Shown here piece after piece: positions 8,888-15,500 of a stretch of DNA of 23,631 nucleotides. The DNA lies in IMG/VR virus record IMGVR_UViG_3300034112_001756, positions 1-23,631 of that record. One strand, given 5' to 3'. A model generated the notes under the pieces. It had not been told where the DNA came from. It saw nothing but the letters and a program-made list of their open reading frames with translations, and ran no database searches. The first letter of the stretch is position 1; each line of letters starts with the position of its first letter. The stretch comes from a virus. A program made the position numbers and the translations under genes.

Positions 8888-9348
8888 AACAACTCCTGAT
8901 TTTTGTTGTGACGCTCAAGCAGCGTCGCGATTGGCAATCCTTTTGAAAACTCGAAATGCGGGGCATCGTACAGCCCCTTGAAAGTTCCTCCCCACGTCAA
9001 TCCGTGCTTCTCAGCAATCGCGCCAACTCGACGATGCACGATGTCAGCGGTTTTCGGTTCAACTCCGTCGAGATACGTTTTCCCGCGAAAAACGCCACAG
9101 TCGATGGCTAGGCCATAATTGTGGTAGCTCTGACCCGCCTTGGCGTTGGTGACCCTCGGAAGGCTTTTGTTGGTGCGTCCTTGAGCGTATAGAGCGTCCT
9201 GCTCGGCAAATGTTCGCAAGCTGGAAATGGCTCGATACTCGACGCCGAGTTCCGCCGCAATCGATTGAGCCTCAATCAAAAAGTCGCGAAAGCGTTGTTG
9301 CACTTTTGGGTGCAGCTTCGCGAGATTCTTCTCAGAGCGTTCGTCCAT
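8884..9348 (-). CDS. Endolysin, M15 family peptidase (L-alanyl-D-glutamate or D-Ala carboxypeptidase type)
   Basis: This enzyme should cleave the peptide part of peptidoglycan at the end of infection. At 154 residues it has the usual size of single-domain phage M15 endolysins. Visible motifs are SSLRT at 42-46 (the conserved S..R), SYHNYGLAID at 74-83 with the zinc ligands His76 and Asp83 in the SxHxxGxAxD motif, and DAPHFEF at 128-134, which supplies the third zinc ligand His131 and a nearby acidic residue. There is no signal peptide, so export needs a holin. Two small membrane-type genes sit directly upstream, consistent with a lysis cassette. The start shares one base with the stop of the upstream gene (TAATG) and the end overlaps the fibre start by 4 bases. 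Exact bond specificity cannot be read from the sequence. Confidence 0.93.
   Translation of the reverse strand: MDERSEKNLAKLHPKVQQRFRDFLIEAQSIAAELGVEYRAISSLRTFAEQDALYAQGRTNKSLPRVTNAKAGQSYHNYGLAIDCGVFRGKTYLDGVEPKTADIVHRRVGAIAEKHGLTWGGTFKGLYDAPHFEFSKGLPIATLLERHNKNQELL
8893..8897 (-). promoter_or_regulatory. Shine-Dalgarno AGGAG before the second tail fibre
   Basis: AGGAG lies 5 bases upstream of the ATG at 8887, inside the last codons of the endolysin gene. It is one of only three clear Shine-Dalgarno sequences in the window and fixes the fibre start. Confidence 0.75.
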
Positions 9349-9551
9349 TACCGTTCAGCGAGTTCCGCAACACGTTGCCAAAGTCTCTCCCTGTCTTTCT
9401 CGCAAGCCTCAGCCCTCGCTTCGACAGCGTCAATGCGCTTATCTGCTTTCCCCTCAGATTCTTTCAGCCGAGCGGCGAGCCACCATATGCCCCCACCAAG
9501 AACGGCTGCAATCGGGCCTTGAGCAATCAGACTTTCAAGGATTTTTTCCAT
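9348..9551 (-). CDS. Membrane-anchored coiled-coil lysis protein (spanin- or holin-like, 67 aa)
   Basis: Residues ~12-28 (GPIAAVLGGGIWWLAAR) form one hydrophobic segment. The remaining ~40 residues are highly charged and predicted helical (KADKRIDAVEARAEACEKD), a classic N-anchored coiled-coil layout. Phage proteins of this shape next to endolysins are usually inner-membrane spanin subunits or holin-associated proteins. It starts from an ATG preceded by AGGAGG at a 3-base spacing and overlaps the upstream gene by 17 bases. Its stop shares a base with the endolysin start. The single cysteine at residue 49 could form an intermolecular disulfide. A role in lysis is likely from context; which role is uncertain, because no outer-membrane spanin partner is visible. 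Confidence 0.78.
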   Translation of the reverse strand: MEKILESLIAQGPIAAVLGGGIWWLAARLKESEGKADKRIDAVEARAEACEKDRERLWQRVAELAER

Positions 9552-9714
9552 TTCCCTCCTTGCGAAGAATCTGGATGGCTGCGTAAACGCTTGCCCCAGC
9601 GGTAACTATGCTTTCGGCAGCTTCCGGCCTTGCTTTCGCAGAAAAAACCGTAATCAGTGCAACCAGCCCTCTCCATGTCGAAGGCTCTAACAGTCTGTCA
9701 ATGAGGTATTTCAT
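9535..9714 (-). CDS. Candidate holin, very small (59 aa)
   Basis: Reading from the ATG at 9714 gives MKYLIDRLLEPSTWRGLVAL and continues to a TGA at 9535-9537, 59 residues in all. Two moderately hydrophobic stretches are visible, at about 17-25 (GLVALITVF) and 36-50 (IVTAGASVYAAIQIL), linked by a short segment with Pro and charged residues. The C-terminus is basic (RKEGNGKNP). The RLLEPSTWxGL start followed by hydrophobic segments is a pattern I associate with small phage holins. It begins 1 base after the stop of the DUF6321 gene and overlaps the next gene by 17 bases, so the spacing fits a real gene. With the two genes downstream it makes a complete lysis cassette. The holin call is based on size, hydrophobicity and context. 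Confidence 0.72.
   Translation of the reverse strand: MKYLIDRLLEPSTWRGLVALITVFSAKARPEAAESIVTAGASVYAAIQILRKEGNGKNP
9555..9560 (-). promoter_or_regulatory. Shine-Dalgarno AGGAGG before the 67-residue lysis gene
   Basis: A perfect AGGAGG lies 3 bases upstream of the ATG at 9551, within the end of the 59-residue gene. It explains how the overlapping downstream start is used. Confidence 0.75.
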
Positions 9715-9715
9715 A

Positions 9716-9973
9716 TTAGCTACAGTTCCAACGTCTTAAACTTGCTCTTGCCCGCTCGGCTGGCCCCTTTGAATTACGAACCACACCTTTCATTCTGGCG
9801 CAGAACGACTTCTTGCGCCCCTTGTCTGCCTTGGTTTTTGGATTTGGTGCCGGAGCCTTGAGGTTGCTCCCCGTCGCACGGTTGTAAGCACGACGCCCCT
9901 TCTCTGTCAATCCCGCTCCACGCGAGACTGGCAACTTCTCTCCGTCGCCAACAGAAAGTGAAACCTTACTCAT
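9716..9973 (-). CDS. DUF6321-like small basic phage protein (85 aa)
   Basis: The protein carries the signature GLTEKGRRAYNRATGSNLKAP (near 21-41), a Lys-rich linker, SFCARMKGV (near 56-64) and a C-terminal SLRRWNC (near 78-84). I recognise this as the pattern of the DUF6321 family, found in many phages and of unknown function. It is very basic, with Lys and Arg throughout, which would suit nucleic-acid binding, but no known DNA-binding fold is visible. Two cysteines (near 58 and 84) are conserved in the pattern. The start overlaps the stop of the preceding gene by 4 bases (ATGA). It stands between the fibre genes and the lysis cassette. Confidence 0.78.
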   Translation of the reverse strand: MSKVSLSVGDGEKLPVSRGAGLTEKGRRAYNRATGSNLKAPAPNPKTKADKGRKKSFCARMKGVVRNSKGPAERARASLRRWNCS

Positions 9974-10173
9974 TGCACATTAACGGGTTGCGGAGGCTCA
10001 ATAAAAGAGCCGTCTTCCTGAAGAATCCATCCCTTGGCAAGTGTTTTTCCTTCAACATTCACGAACTTCATGCCTTCCGGAGCGGGATAAACGCCTTGTC
10101 CATTCCATCGAATTATGTTTGCGACGGTGTTGTCAGAAACCCTCACAACTGCCCATGAATTGGCTTTTTGCAT
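9970..10173 (-). CDS. Small fibre-associated phage protein (67 aa)
   Basis: The start chosen is the ATG at 10173, 1 base after the stop of the large fibre. Longer versions of this frame would run deep into the fibre gene in another frame and are not credible. The sequence (TVANIIRWNGQGVYPAPEGMKF near 15-36, then KGWILQEDGSFIEPPQ near 47-62) follows a pattern common in small phage proteins encoded next to tail fibres: 'v.n.I.W.G....Pp.G......GW....G.F..P'. Such proteins may be fibre tip subunits or assembly chaperones. No catalytic motif, cysteine or membrane segment is present. The function is inferred from position and pattern. Confidence 0.68.
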   Translation of the reverse strand: MQKANSWAVVRVSDNTVANIIRWNGQGVYPAPEGMKFVNVEGKTLAKGWILQEDGSFIEPPQPVNVQ

Positions 10174-10174
10174 A

Positions 10175-13100
10175 TTAATTGTAACAGATGAATATGATGA
10201 AACCTTGCCCGCCATCTCCACCATCTCCACCATAATACGGATTGCTTGTGTCTGGAGTTGTCCCACCAATCGCCCCTCCGCCTCCGCCTCCGCAGCCAAA
10301 ATGACCGTCTGCGCCGTTTCCAGCGCGATATCCAGTCATCGGAGAAGGCAGTGGAATGTTGAGGCTGATATCGCCCGAAGCTCCACCTGCCCCGCCCAAA
10401 AAGTTGAGCGAATTGAAATCCACGTCTCCAAGAGACAGCGTCGGCAATGGAAGTGCATCCTGCGCTCCAGAAGTCGCTTTCCCTTGGTATTCAAAAAGCG
10501 TGTTCGTGGTATAATCAAGATTTGGGAACTTTATGTTTGTTATTGCCCCACCGTCATTTGGCGTTGTCGAGATTCCTGCGCCGGATGAGCCTGAAACGCT
10601 TATCGGGCGACCGACATTGTTTTGCCCTGTATAAATGCTTGGATTGCCAACGCCATAAGTCCCGTTCCCTCCTTGCGTTAGAGTTGACCTCCAGCTTGCT
10701 GGGAATGAAAGATTGCATTGACCTGCACCTCCGCCCCAGTTTCCGCCTTGAGCACCAGTCGTGTTTAGTGCTGCGGGTTCTGCATATTTACCCAAGTCAC
10801 TTAAAGTCCTGTTGACACCATACCTGTTCATCTTCAGGTACGTTGGCATACCGTCTCCTCCGTCCGTTGCAGTTTGTCCTGTGTAGGTCGATTGACCTAC
10901 GCCGCCAACCCCGCCAGCCCCAATTTCAAACTCAAATGTTGCATTATCGATTGGAATTTTTTGCAAGAACTCAGAAAGTCCAGCACCTCCTCCACCTCCG
11001 CCATAAGCTGCGCCTCCATTTGACCCGTTCATTGAGTCCATCCCGCCGCCTCCTCCGCCAGCCCCAGAACAAACGTAAATGTCTGCCCATGCGTACCCTG
11101 CGGGCAACGACACTCCGTACTGAATGCCAACCGTCGTGTAAGCAACCATCGCTATCGCTCCAGCCGCTGCGGAAGAAGGTTGCCATTCTTGGGTTGTTGC
11201 ATTGTATTGCAAAACCTGACCGTTTATTGGCGTATTCGCAGATAGCAGCGTGCCTCTAAGTTTTGCAACTGTTGCAGTTACGGAGCCAGTGCCAGACGCT
11301 GTTACGTCGCCAGTGAGTGCCGTGATTCCGCTTCCGCCACCAGTGCTCGCAATCGTAATCGTGCCGTTGCCGTTCGTGATGGTGATGTTCGACCCTGCTG
11401 TCAAGGTTGCCTTACTCAATCCACCAGCGGCATTGCCTATCAAAAGTTGTCCGTTTGAATAGGTCGTTTGACCAGTGCCCCCATTCGCAACAGCAAGCGT
11501 TCCTGCCAGCGTCAGCGTGCCGCTTCCAGTTATCGGGCCGCCGCTAAACGTCAAGCCAGTAGTTCCGCCGCTTGCATCGACCGATGTCACCGTTCCGCTG
11601 CCGCCTCCAAGCGTCGTTGGTTGCCACTGCGCGTTGACAGAATTCCATGCGAGCACCTGTCCAGAAGTTGGCAAGGTTCCAGCAACCGCTCTGCCCTGTA
11701 ATCTCACAACAGTCGGGGACGGCAGCGTGCCGGATAGGTCTCCGCCAGCGACAAGCGTCGTGAGCGTGTTGTTGTCGCTGAATTTAATCCCGCCAGCATC
11801 AACAACTAATGCGGCTGATGCATCGGGAGTAACCCCAATCCCAACTCTACCCGAAGCCGAAATGGCGAATGGTGTCGCATCGGGAGTTGTCGAATCTTCG
11901 ACAACCAAACAATTGCCTGTCCCTAAGTTTGTTATGCGAACTGCCGCTGCTGTTGATGCAGTGTTGTTGAGGTCAACCGTCAGGCCGATTCCAGTCCCAG
12001 TTGCATTTTGCGTTGCTGAAATCGCTGCCCCTGAGCCAGTTGTCTGCGTAACTCCAAGAACTGCTCCTGATGTTGAAGCTGAAATTCCTTGTGCAGCAGA
12101 AAACGAATTTATTGCGTTTGTTGCTGCAACAGAACGCGTTGCGGTTGTCCCGCGATACGAAAGAATATCTCCTGCAATATAAATATCCCCTGACGTTGGA
12201 GATGTCGGTGCAGTACCCGCGCCAATATTCAATCCGGCATTGCTCGTGGTGGATGCTGGCGTATTCAACTTACCAGTCATCGTGTCTCCAGCCTTCAAAA
12301 CCGTGGTGCCTCCCTCTGTTATTTTGCCAGTTGTAGTCCCGAAGTCCGCTGCAACCGTGCCAGAAGTCGTTATCGTCCCGCCAGTTAACCCTGTCCCTGC
12401 CGTGATGCTTGTTACCGTGCCGCTGCCTCCGCCAGTTGCTGCGGTCGTTTGAACCGTGCCGTCACTGAACTTAATGCCTGTCGCATCGAGCTTTAACCCA
12501 ACAGTTGCATCTGGGTCTGTCCCTATCCCAACGCGCCCACTTGCCGAAATAACAAATGCAGTTGCGTCTGGGTTTGCTTCATCCTCTACCCTAAATGCTT
12601 CTCCTGTGCCAGTTTGCGTTATTCTTACTGCCGTGGACGCGCCTTGAGCAGTAAAGGTTGCAGCTTCACGAGTTCCCGTATTTGAAACTGAGAGTACAGC
12701 AGATGCATTTGACGTTGAGCCAATGACTTGCGGCTGGCTGAACGTATTCTGCTGCGTTAGCCCTGCCGCATTGAATGTGGATGTACCTGCTCTCCAAGAC
12801 AATCGGCTCTGGTTGGAAATCCAAATGTCGCCGGAGGCAAGCGTTGACGGACTTCCTCCAGAGAGGGGCGCACCGATGTTGAGCTTGGCCTCAGTGTCGG
12901 TCGCAGCGACAGTGAGCTTCCCTGTCATTGTGTCGCCAGCTTTCGCGACTGCGCCCAATGCAGTCAAAGCTGCCGCTGCGGTCGTTGCGCCAGTGCCCCC
13001 ATTCGCAACATTCAGCGTCCCCGCAAGCGTTATCGTTCCGCTCGTCGTTACGGTTGGGTTCGTTACTGTAAACCCCGTTGTTCCAGCGGATAACGTGACG

Positions 13101-13936
13101 CTTGTCACCGTTCCCCCTCCACCGCTGCTTGCAGTTGGAGCCCATGCTGTCCCATCCCACGCGAGAACTTGTCCTAAAGTTGGCGCAGTTGCAGAAACCG
13201 CTCTGTTTTGAATGCGAGCTACAGTTGCTGTTGAAGCTCCAACGCCAGAGGTTGTTACGTCTCCTGTGAGCGATGTGATTCCTGCTGTTGACTGAACTGA
13301 ATTGTCTCCAAACGTAAGTGCCCCTTGAGTGAAAATTCCTCCAGTATCGACTCGCAACGCATGAGATGAATTTGGCGTTAATCCAATTCCGAGATGTCCA
13401 TGGTGGGAAATTGAAAGAAGATTAGCACCGACAACAAGTGCGTATCCATTTCCAGATTGCGTTATTGACAGCGCAGCTGAATTGATGTTTGTGGCGATTG
13501 CCAATGCGCCAGACATCGAGTCTCCGGCCTTGAGCACCGCAGTTCCTCCTTGCGTTACTGTCCCATTCGTCGTCCCGAAGTTCACCGCAATCGTCCCAGA
13601 CGATGTAATCGTGCCGCCCGTAAGGCCCGTGCCAGCAGTGACGCTCGTTACGGTGCCAGTCCCTGATACAGTCTTTGGCTCCCAAACGCTTGTCGTCGCA
13701 TTCCACGCAAGCAGTTGATTTGCAGTCGGCGCAGTCGCAGAGATGTTGCGCCCTTGAAGTTGCGTTGCATTCCCGCTTGCTCCGCCGCCCTGCGCGAGCA
13801 CGGTCAGCAAATCGACGACGAGCCCACGGTACTCTGCGGTGCCGAGAATGGTTGGGATTTGGATTGTCAGACCAGTCGCTTGTTGAAGCAAATCAACAAC
13901 ATACTGCCGAAATTGAGCGGTTGAGTAAATTGGCAT
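10175..13936 (-). CDS. Large tail fibre with glycine-rich C-terminal tip (1253 aa)
   Basis: The frame is open further upstream, but the added codons would start at a TTG or ATG inside a terminator hairpin, so I use the ATG at 13936 (MPIYSTAQFRQYVVDLLQQ). Residues 1-50 hold two related helical stretches (FRQYVVDLL and YRGLVVDLL), perhaps the virion attachment part. Residues ~50-930 are fibre modules: GTVTSVTAGTGLTGGTIT (near 93), a second copy near 506, VANGGTGATTAAAALTALG, SGRVGIG, GIKFSDGTVQTTA, AVANGGTGQTTYSNGQL. The last ~320 residues form a Gly-rich domain with GAGGGGGG, YGGGGGGAG and FGCGGGGGGAIGG, ending in GGDGGDGGQGFIIFICYN. Similar Gly-rich tips in other phages are receptor-binding adhesins with polyglycine-type packing. 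It shares modules with the fibre at 6200-8887. The fibre call is strong; the adhesin role of the tip is inferred. Confidence 0.85.
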   Translation of the reverse strand: MPIYSTAQFRQYVVDLLQQATGLTIQIPTILGTAEYRGLVVDLLTVLAQGGGASGNATQLQGRNISATAPTANQLLAWNATTSVWEPKTVSGTGTVTSVTAGTGLTGGTITSSGTIAVNFGTTNGTVTQGGTAVLKAGDSMSGALAIATNINSAALSITQSGNGYALVVGANLLSISHHGHLGIGLTPNSSHALRVDTGGIFTQGALTFGDNSVQSTAGITSLTGDVTTSGVGASTATVARIQNRAVSATAPTLGQVLAWDGTAWAPTASSGGGGTVTSVTLSAGTTGFTVTNPTVTTSGTITLAGTLNVANGGTGATTAAAALTALGAVAKAGDTMTGKLTVAATDTEAKLNIGAPLSGGSPSTLASGDIWISNQSRLSWRAGTSTFNAAGLTQQNTFSQPQVIGSTSNASAVLSVSNTGTREAATFTAQGASTAVRITQTGTGEAFRVEDEANPDATAFVISASGRVGIGTDPDATVGLKLDATGIKFSDGTVQTTAATGGGSGTVTSITAGTGLTGGTITTSGTVAADFGTTTGKITEGGTTVLKAGDTMTGKLNTPASTTSNAGLNIGAGTAPTSPTSGDIYIAGDILSYRGTTATRSVAATNAINSFSAAQGISASTSGAVLGVTQTTGSGAAISATQNATGTGIGLTVDLNNTASTAAAVRITNLGTGNCLVVEDSTTPDATPFAISASGRVGIGVTPDASAALVVDAGGIKFSDNNTLTTLVAGGDLSGTLPSPTVVRLQGRAVAGTLPTSGQVLAWNSVNAQWQPTTLGGGSGTVTSVDASGGTTGLTFSGGPITGSGTLTLAGTLAVANGGTGQTTYSNGQLLIGNAAGGLSKATLTAGSNITITNGNGTITIASTGGGSGITALTGDVTASGTGSVTATVAKLRGTLLSANTPINGQVLQYNATTQEWQPSSAAAGAIAMVAYTTVGIQYGVSLPAGYAWADIYVCSGAGGGGGGMDSMNGSNGGAAYGGGGGGAGLSEFLQKIPIDNATFEFEIGAGGVGGVGQSTYTGQTATDGGDGMPTYLKMNRYGVNRTLSDLGKYAEPAALNTTGAQGGNWGGGAGQCNLSFPASWRSTLTQGGNGTYGVGNPSIYTGQNNVGRPISVSGSSGAGISTTPNDGGAITNIKFPNLDYTTNTLFEYQGKATSGAQDALPLPTLSLGDVDFNSLNFLGGAGGASGDISLNIPLPSPMTGYRAGNGADGHFGCGGGGGGAIGGTTPDTSNPYYGGDGGDGGQGFIIFICYN

Positions 13937-13942
13937 GGCAGC

Positions 13943-13995
13943 AAAAAAATGATGTGACTTGACGGCTGGCATTTCTGCCAACCGTCCATGTCACA
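13943..13995 (-). terminator. Rho-independent terminator after the major capsid gene
   Basis: Read on the minus strand, an outer 6-base stem (TGTGAC / GTCACA, 13990-13995 with 13953-13958) encloses a small internal loop and an 11-base inner stem (GACGGTTGGCA / TGCCAGCCGTC, with one G-U pair) closed by a GAAA tetraloop at 13972-13975. The outer stem is followed by TCA and then seven T (13943-13949). It begins 5 bases past the capsid stop codon. Strong stem, stable tetraloop and T-run together support a real terminator. The next gene's ATG (13936) follows the T-run by 6 bases. Confidence 0.87.
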
Positions 13996-14000
13996 CCACT

Positions 14001-15206
14001 TTAGATGGTGCAGGTCGTCACACCGAGGTTTTCGCCGCAACGCTTGTAAGCGATTGCCACTACGTTCTGCGGACGAACAGGCTGATACGCACGCTGAATC
14101 TGGTAGATGTGCTGCCCAAAGTCGCCGTACATATTGCAGTCGTTATCACGGAAATACGTCCACTCAAGCTCGCCAGAGAACAACTGAGGAGCCCACTTGA
14201 ATGTGCCCTCGCCAGTGTAAGATTCTGGAATCAAACGCTTAAACGAGTCTCCGCCGATAAGCAACGCGACTTCATACGCAGCAGAAACCCACGCAGAGTT
14301 CCGGCGTGTTGCAAAGCCATTGGTTGCAGACACTTTCGTAATTGGGTTGATGAACACCGGATATCCATTCGCATCGATGGTATTGAACCGCAGAGGCTGC
14401 TGGTCAATGCCAAACGCAAAGCCACGATAGCCTTGGAATTGATACCCTTTGATGGACTCTTCGCCCAGCTTGAAAGAACCAGCCGACAGGTAGTTAAGGT
14501 CTTCCTTCACGTCTGCGTCATTACGCAATTTTTCGATTGCATCAGCAGAAGCGATAACGCGGAAGAACTCTCCCTCAGCCGTGGAGAACGGCTCTGCCAA
14601 CATTTCCTCACGAAGGAAACTGCCGATGCGATAAAGCGTGCGGAAGTTCAAATCGCCAGTTGGGAGATTCGTCGTCGCGCCATAGGTCGTGTTGAGGGCT
14701 TGCATATCCCCTCGGACGCAGTTTCCGAAGGTTTCAGCAGCTTTGACGACGTACTTGATTCCGCACATCTTCTGGAGTTGGAAGCGAATGTCCGCATTGA
14801 TGATTTGCAGAATCGTCTTCTCCAGAGAGATTTGCGCTTGCAGGTAGGCGTTCTTGAAAGCCGTTCGAGCGGTCTTTACGCAAACGCGGGGGCCGCGTCC
14901 GCGCAGCGTTTCAAGCTTGAACGAATACTCGGTCGAGCCAACGTCATCAGGCGTTGCGCCGATGCCGCACATCGAAATGTCATCCGTGAACGTCGGCGAA
15001 GCGATGTTCGATACGGAGTTTGGATACGACATTTCCTGCACGACGCTCCGTACAGTTTCAGAAACATTCGGCAACGTCCCCCCGTCGAGCACGTTGATGA
15101 ATGGGCTCTTGCGAGCAAGCGTCTTCGCAATTTGACCAACGATACGGTTGGTGTCTTTGGCTGCGAAGTTGTTGGCTACGTCAATATTGATACAATCGTT
15201 AGGCAT
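14001..15206 (-). CDS. Major capsid protein (401 aa)
   Basis: The length and layout fit a major capsid protein of a podovirus-like phage. There is no long low-complexity region. An N-terminal helical arm (NNFAAKDTNRIVGQIAKTL) is followed by a mixed alpha/beta body with many aromatics, as in DISMCGIGATPDDVG (near 75-89) and GEGTFKWAPQLFSGELEWTY (near 340-359). The C-terminal part has QHIYQIQRAYQPVRPQNVVAIAYKRC. Gene order (portal, small gene, scaffold-like protein, then this) supports the call, as does its isolation between two terminators, expected for a gene needed in high copy. The ATG at 15206 has an AT-rich leader (CTTAAAATCAT) with no Shine-Dalgarno. The HK97 fold is assumed from family knowledge, not shown. 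Several cysteines (79, 109, 147, 163, 366, 392, 399) are more than usual for a capsid protein. Confidence 0.87.
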   Translation of the reverse strand: MPNDCINIDVANNFAAKDTNRIVGQIAKTLARKSPFINVLDGGTLPNVSETVRSVVQEMSYPNSVSNIASPTFTDDISMCGIGATPDDVGSTEYSFKLETLRGRGPRVCVKTARTAFKNAYLQAQISLEKTILQIINADIRFQLQKMCGIKYVVKAAETFGNCVRGDMQALNTTYGATTNLPTGDLNFRTLYRIGSFLREEMLAEPFSTAEGEFFRVIASADAIEKLRNDADVKEDLNYLSAGSFKLGEESIKGYQFQGYRGFAFGIDQQPLRFNTIDANGYPVFINPITKVSATNGFATRRNSAWVSAAYEVALLIGGDSFKRLIPESYTGEGTFKWAPQLFSGELEWTYFRDNDCNMYGDFGQHIYQIQRAYQPVRPQNVVAIAYKRCGENLGVTTCTI

Positions 15207-15448
15207 ATGATTTTAAGAGAGTTAGAGCTTTTTGCTTCGTTCGCAAAAAAATGGCGCGATACAAAGCGGTGCCATCGATGATGGCAGTTTGGTTCACGCC
15301 CACGGCACGCTTGGGCAGTTGTTGCGGCCTGATTTGCAGGTCATTTTGACACCTGCGAGTCGCTCCCATTCGGAGGGAGTGCGCCGAGCTATTTCTGGAA
15401 CTAGCTCAAACCTCGATTGAGGTCAATAGGCTTTTTTGATGAATCGAC
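15207..15448 (-). promoter_or_regulatory. Structured intergenic leader before the capsid gene; probable promoter region
   Basis: This is the longest gene-free stretch in the window. It lies between a terminator and the capsid ATG, so it should hold the capsid promoter, although no convincing -35/-10 pair is visible (TTGACC near 15421-15426 has no good -10 at 17 bases). It contains five stem-loops: ACCTC/GAGGT at 15410-15423 (loop 4), GAGCTA/TAGCTC at 15386-15407 (loop 10), CTCCC/GGGAG at 15363-15379 (loop 7), GCAGGT/ACCTGC at 15336-15356 (loop 9), and TGCCATC/GATGGCA at 15270-15286 (loop 3). No protein is supported here; a 62-codon plus-strand frame is present but has no family features. Confidence 0.6.
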
Positions 15449-15485
15449 AAAAAAATAACCCCCGCCCCAAAAAGGAGCGGAGGTT
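15449..15485 (-). terminator. Rho-independent terminator between the glycosyltransferase-like gene and the capsid gene
   Basis: On the minus strand a 12-base stem AACCTCCGCTCC / GGGGCGGGGGTT (two G-U pairs, 15474-15485 with 15457-15468) is closed by a TTTTT loop and followed by ATTTTTTT (15449-15456). It begins 15 bases past the stop of the upstream gene. GC-rich stem plus T-run make this a textbook intrinsic terminator. Confidence 0.93.
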
Positions 15486-15500
15486 GATTTGCTTCTCAGC

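Noticed and set aside
11475-12182. Plus-strand open frames of up to 235 codons opposite the tail fibres
   Set aside because: They are Val/Pro/Ala-rich reverse images of the Thr/Gly/Ser-rich fibre repeats and have no independent start signals or domains.
6200-13936. A diversity-generating retroelement acting on the fibres
   Set aside because: No reverse transcriptase, template repeat or adenine-biased variable repeat is visible. The repeats seen are ordinary structural modules.
13937-13981. Upstream extension of the large fibre by up to 15 residues
   Set aside because: The alternative TTG and ATG starts lie inside the terminator hairpin of the capsid gene, so transcripts starting downstream would lack them. 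The ATG at 13936 gives a sensible N-terminus.
13959-15281. A 440-codon open frame on the plus strand
   Set aside because: It lies almost exactly opposite the major capsid gene, shows no family pattern, and its sequence is Arg/Val-rich as expected for the reverse of a constrained gene. I treat it as a shadow frame.
15361-15381. A tRNA T-arm-like hairpin in the capsid leader (minus strand, 5-base stem, loop TCCGAAT)
   Set aside because: The loop resembles the T-loop consensus, but no matching acceptor stem, 7-base anticodon loop or CCA end could be found around it, so it is not called a tRNA.
15232-15420. A 62-codon plus-strand frame in the capsid leader
   Set aside because: It starts at TTG without a ribosome-binding site, shows no recognisable family, and overlaps several stem-loops. 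It would be the only plus-strand gene in the window.
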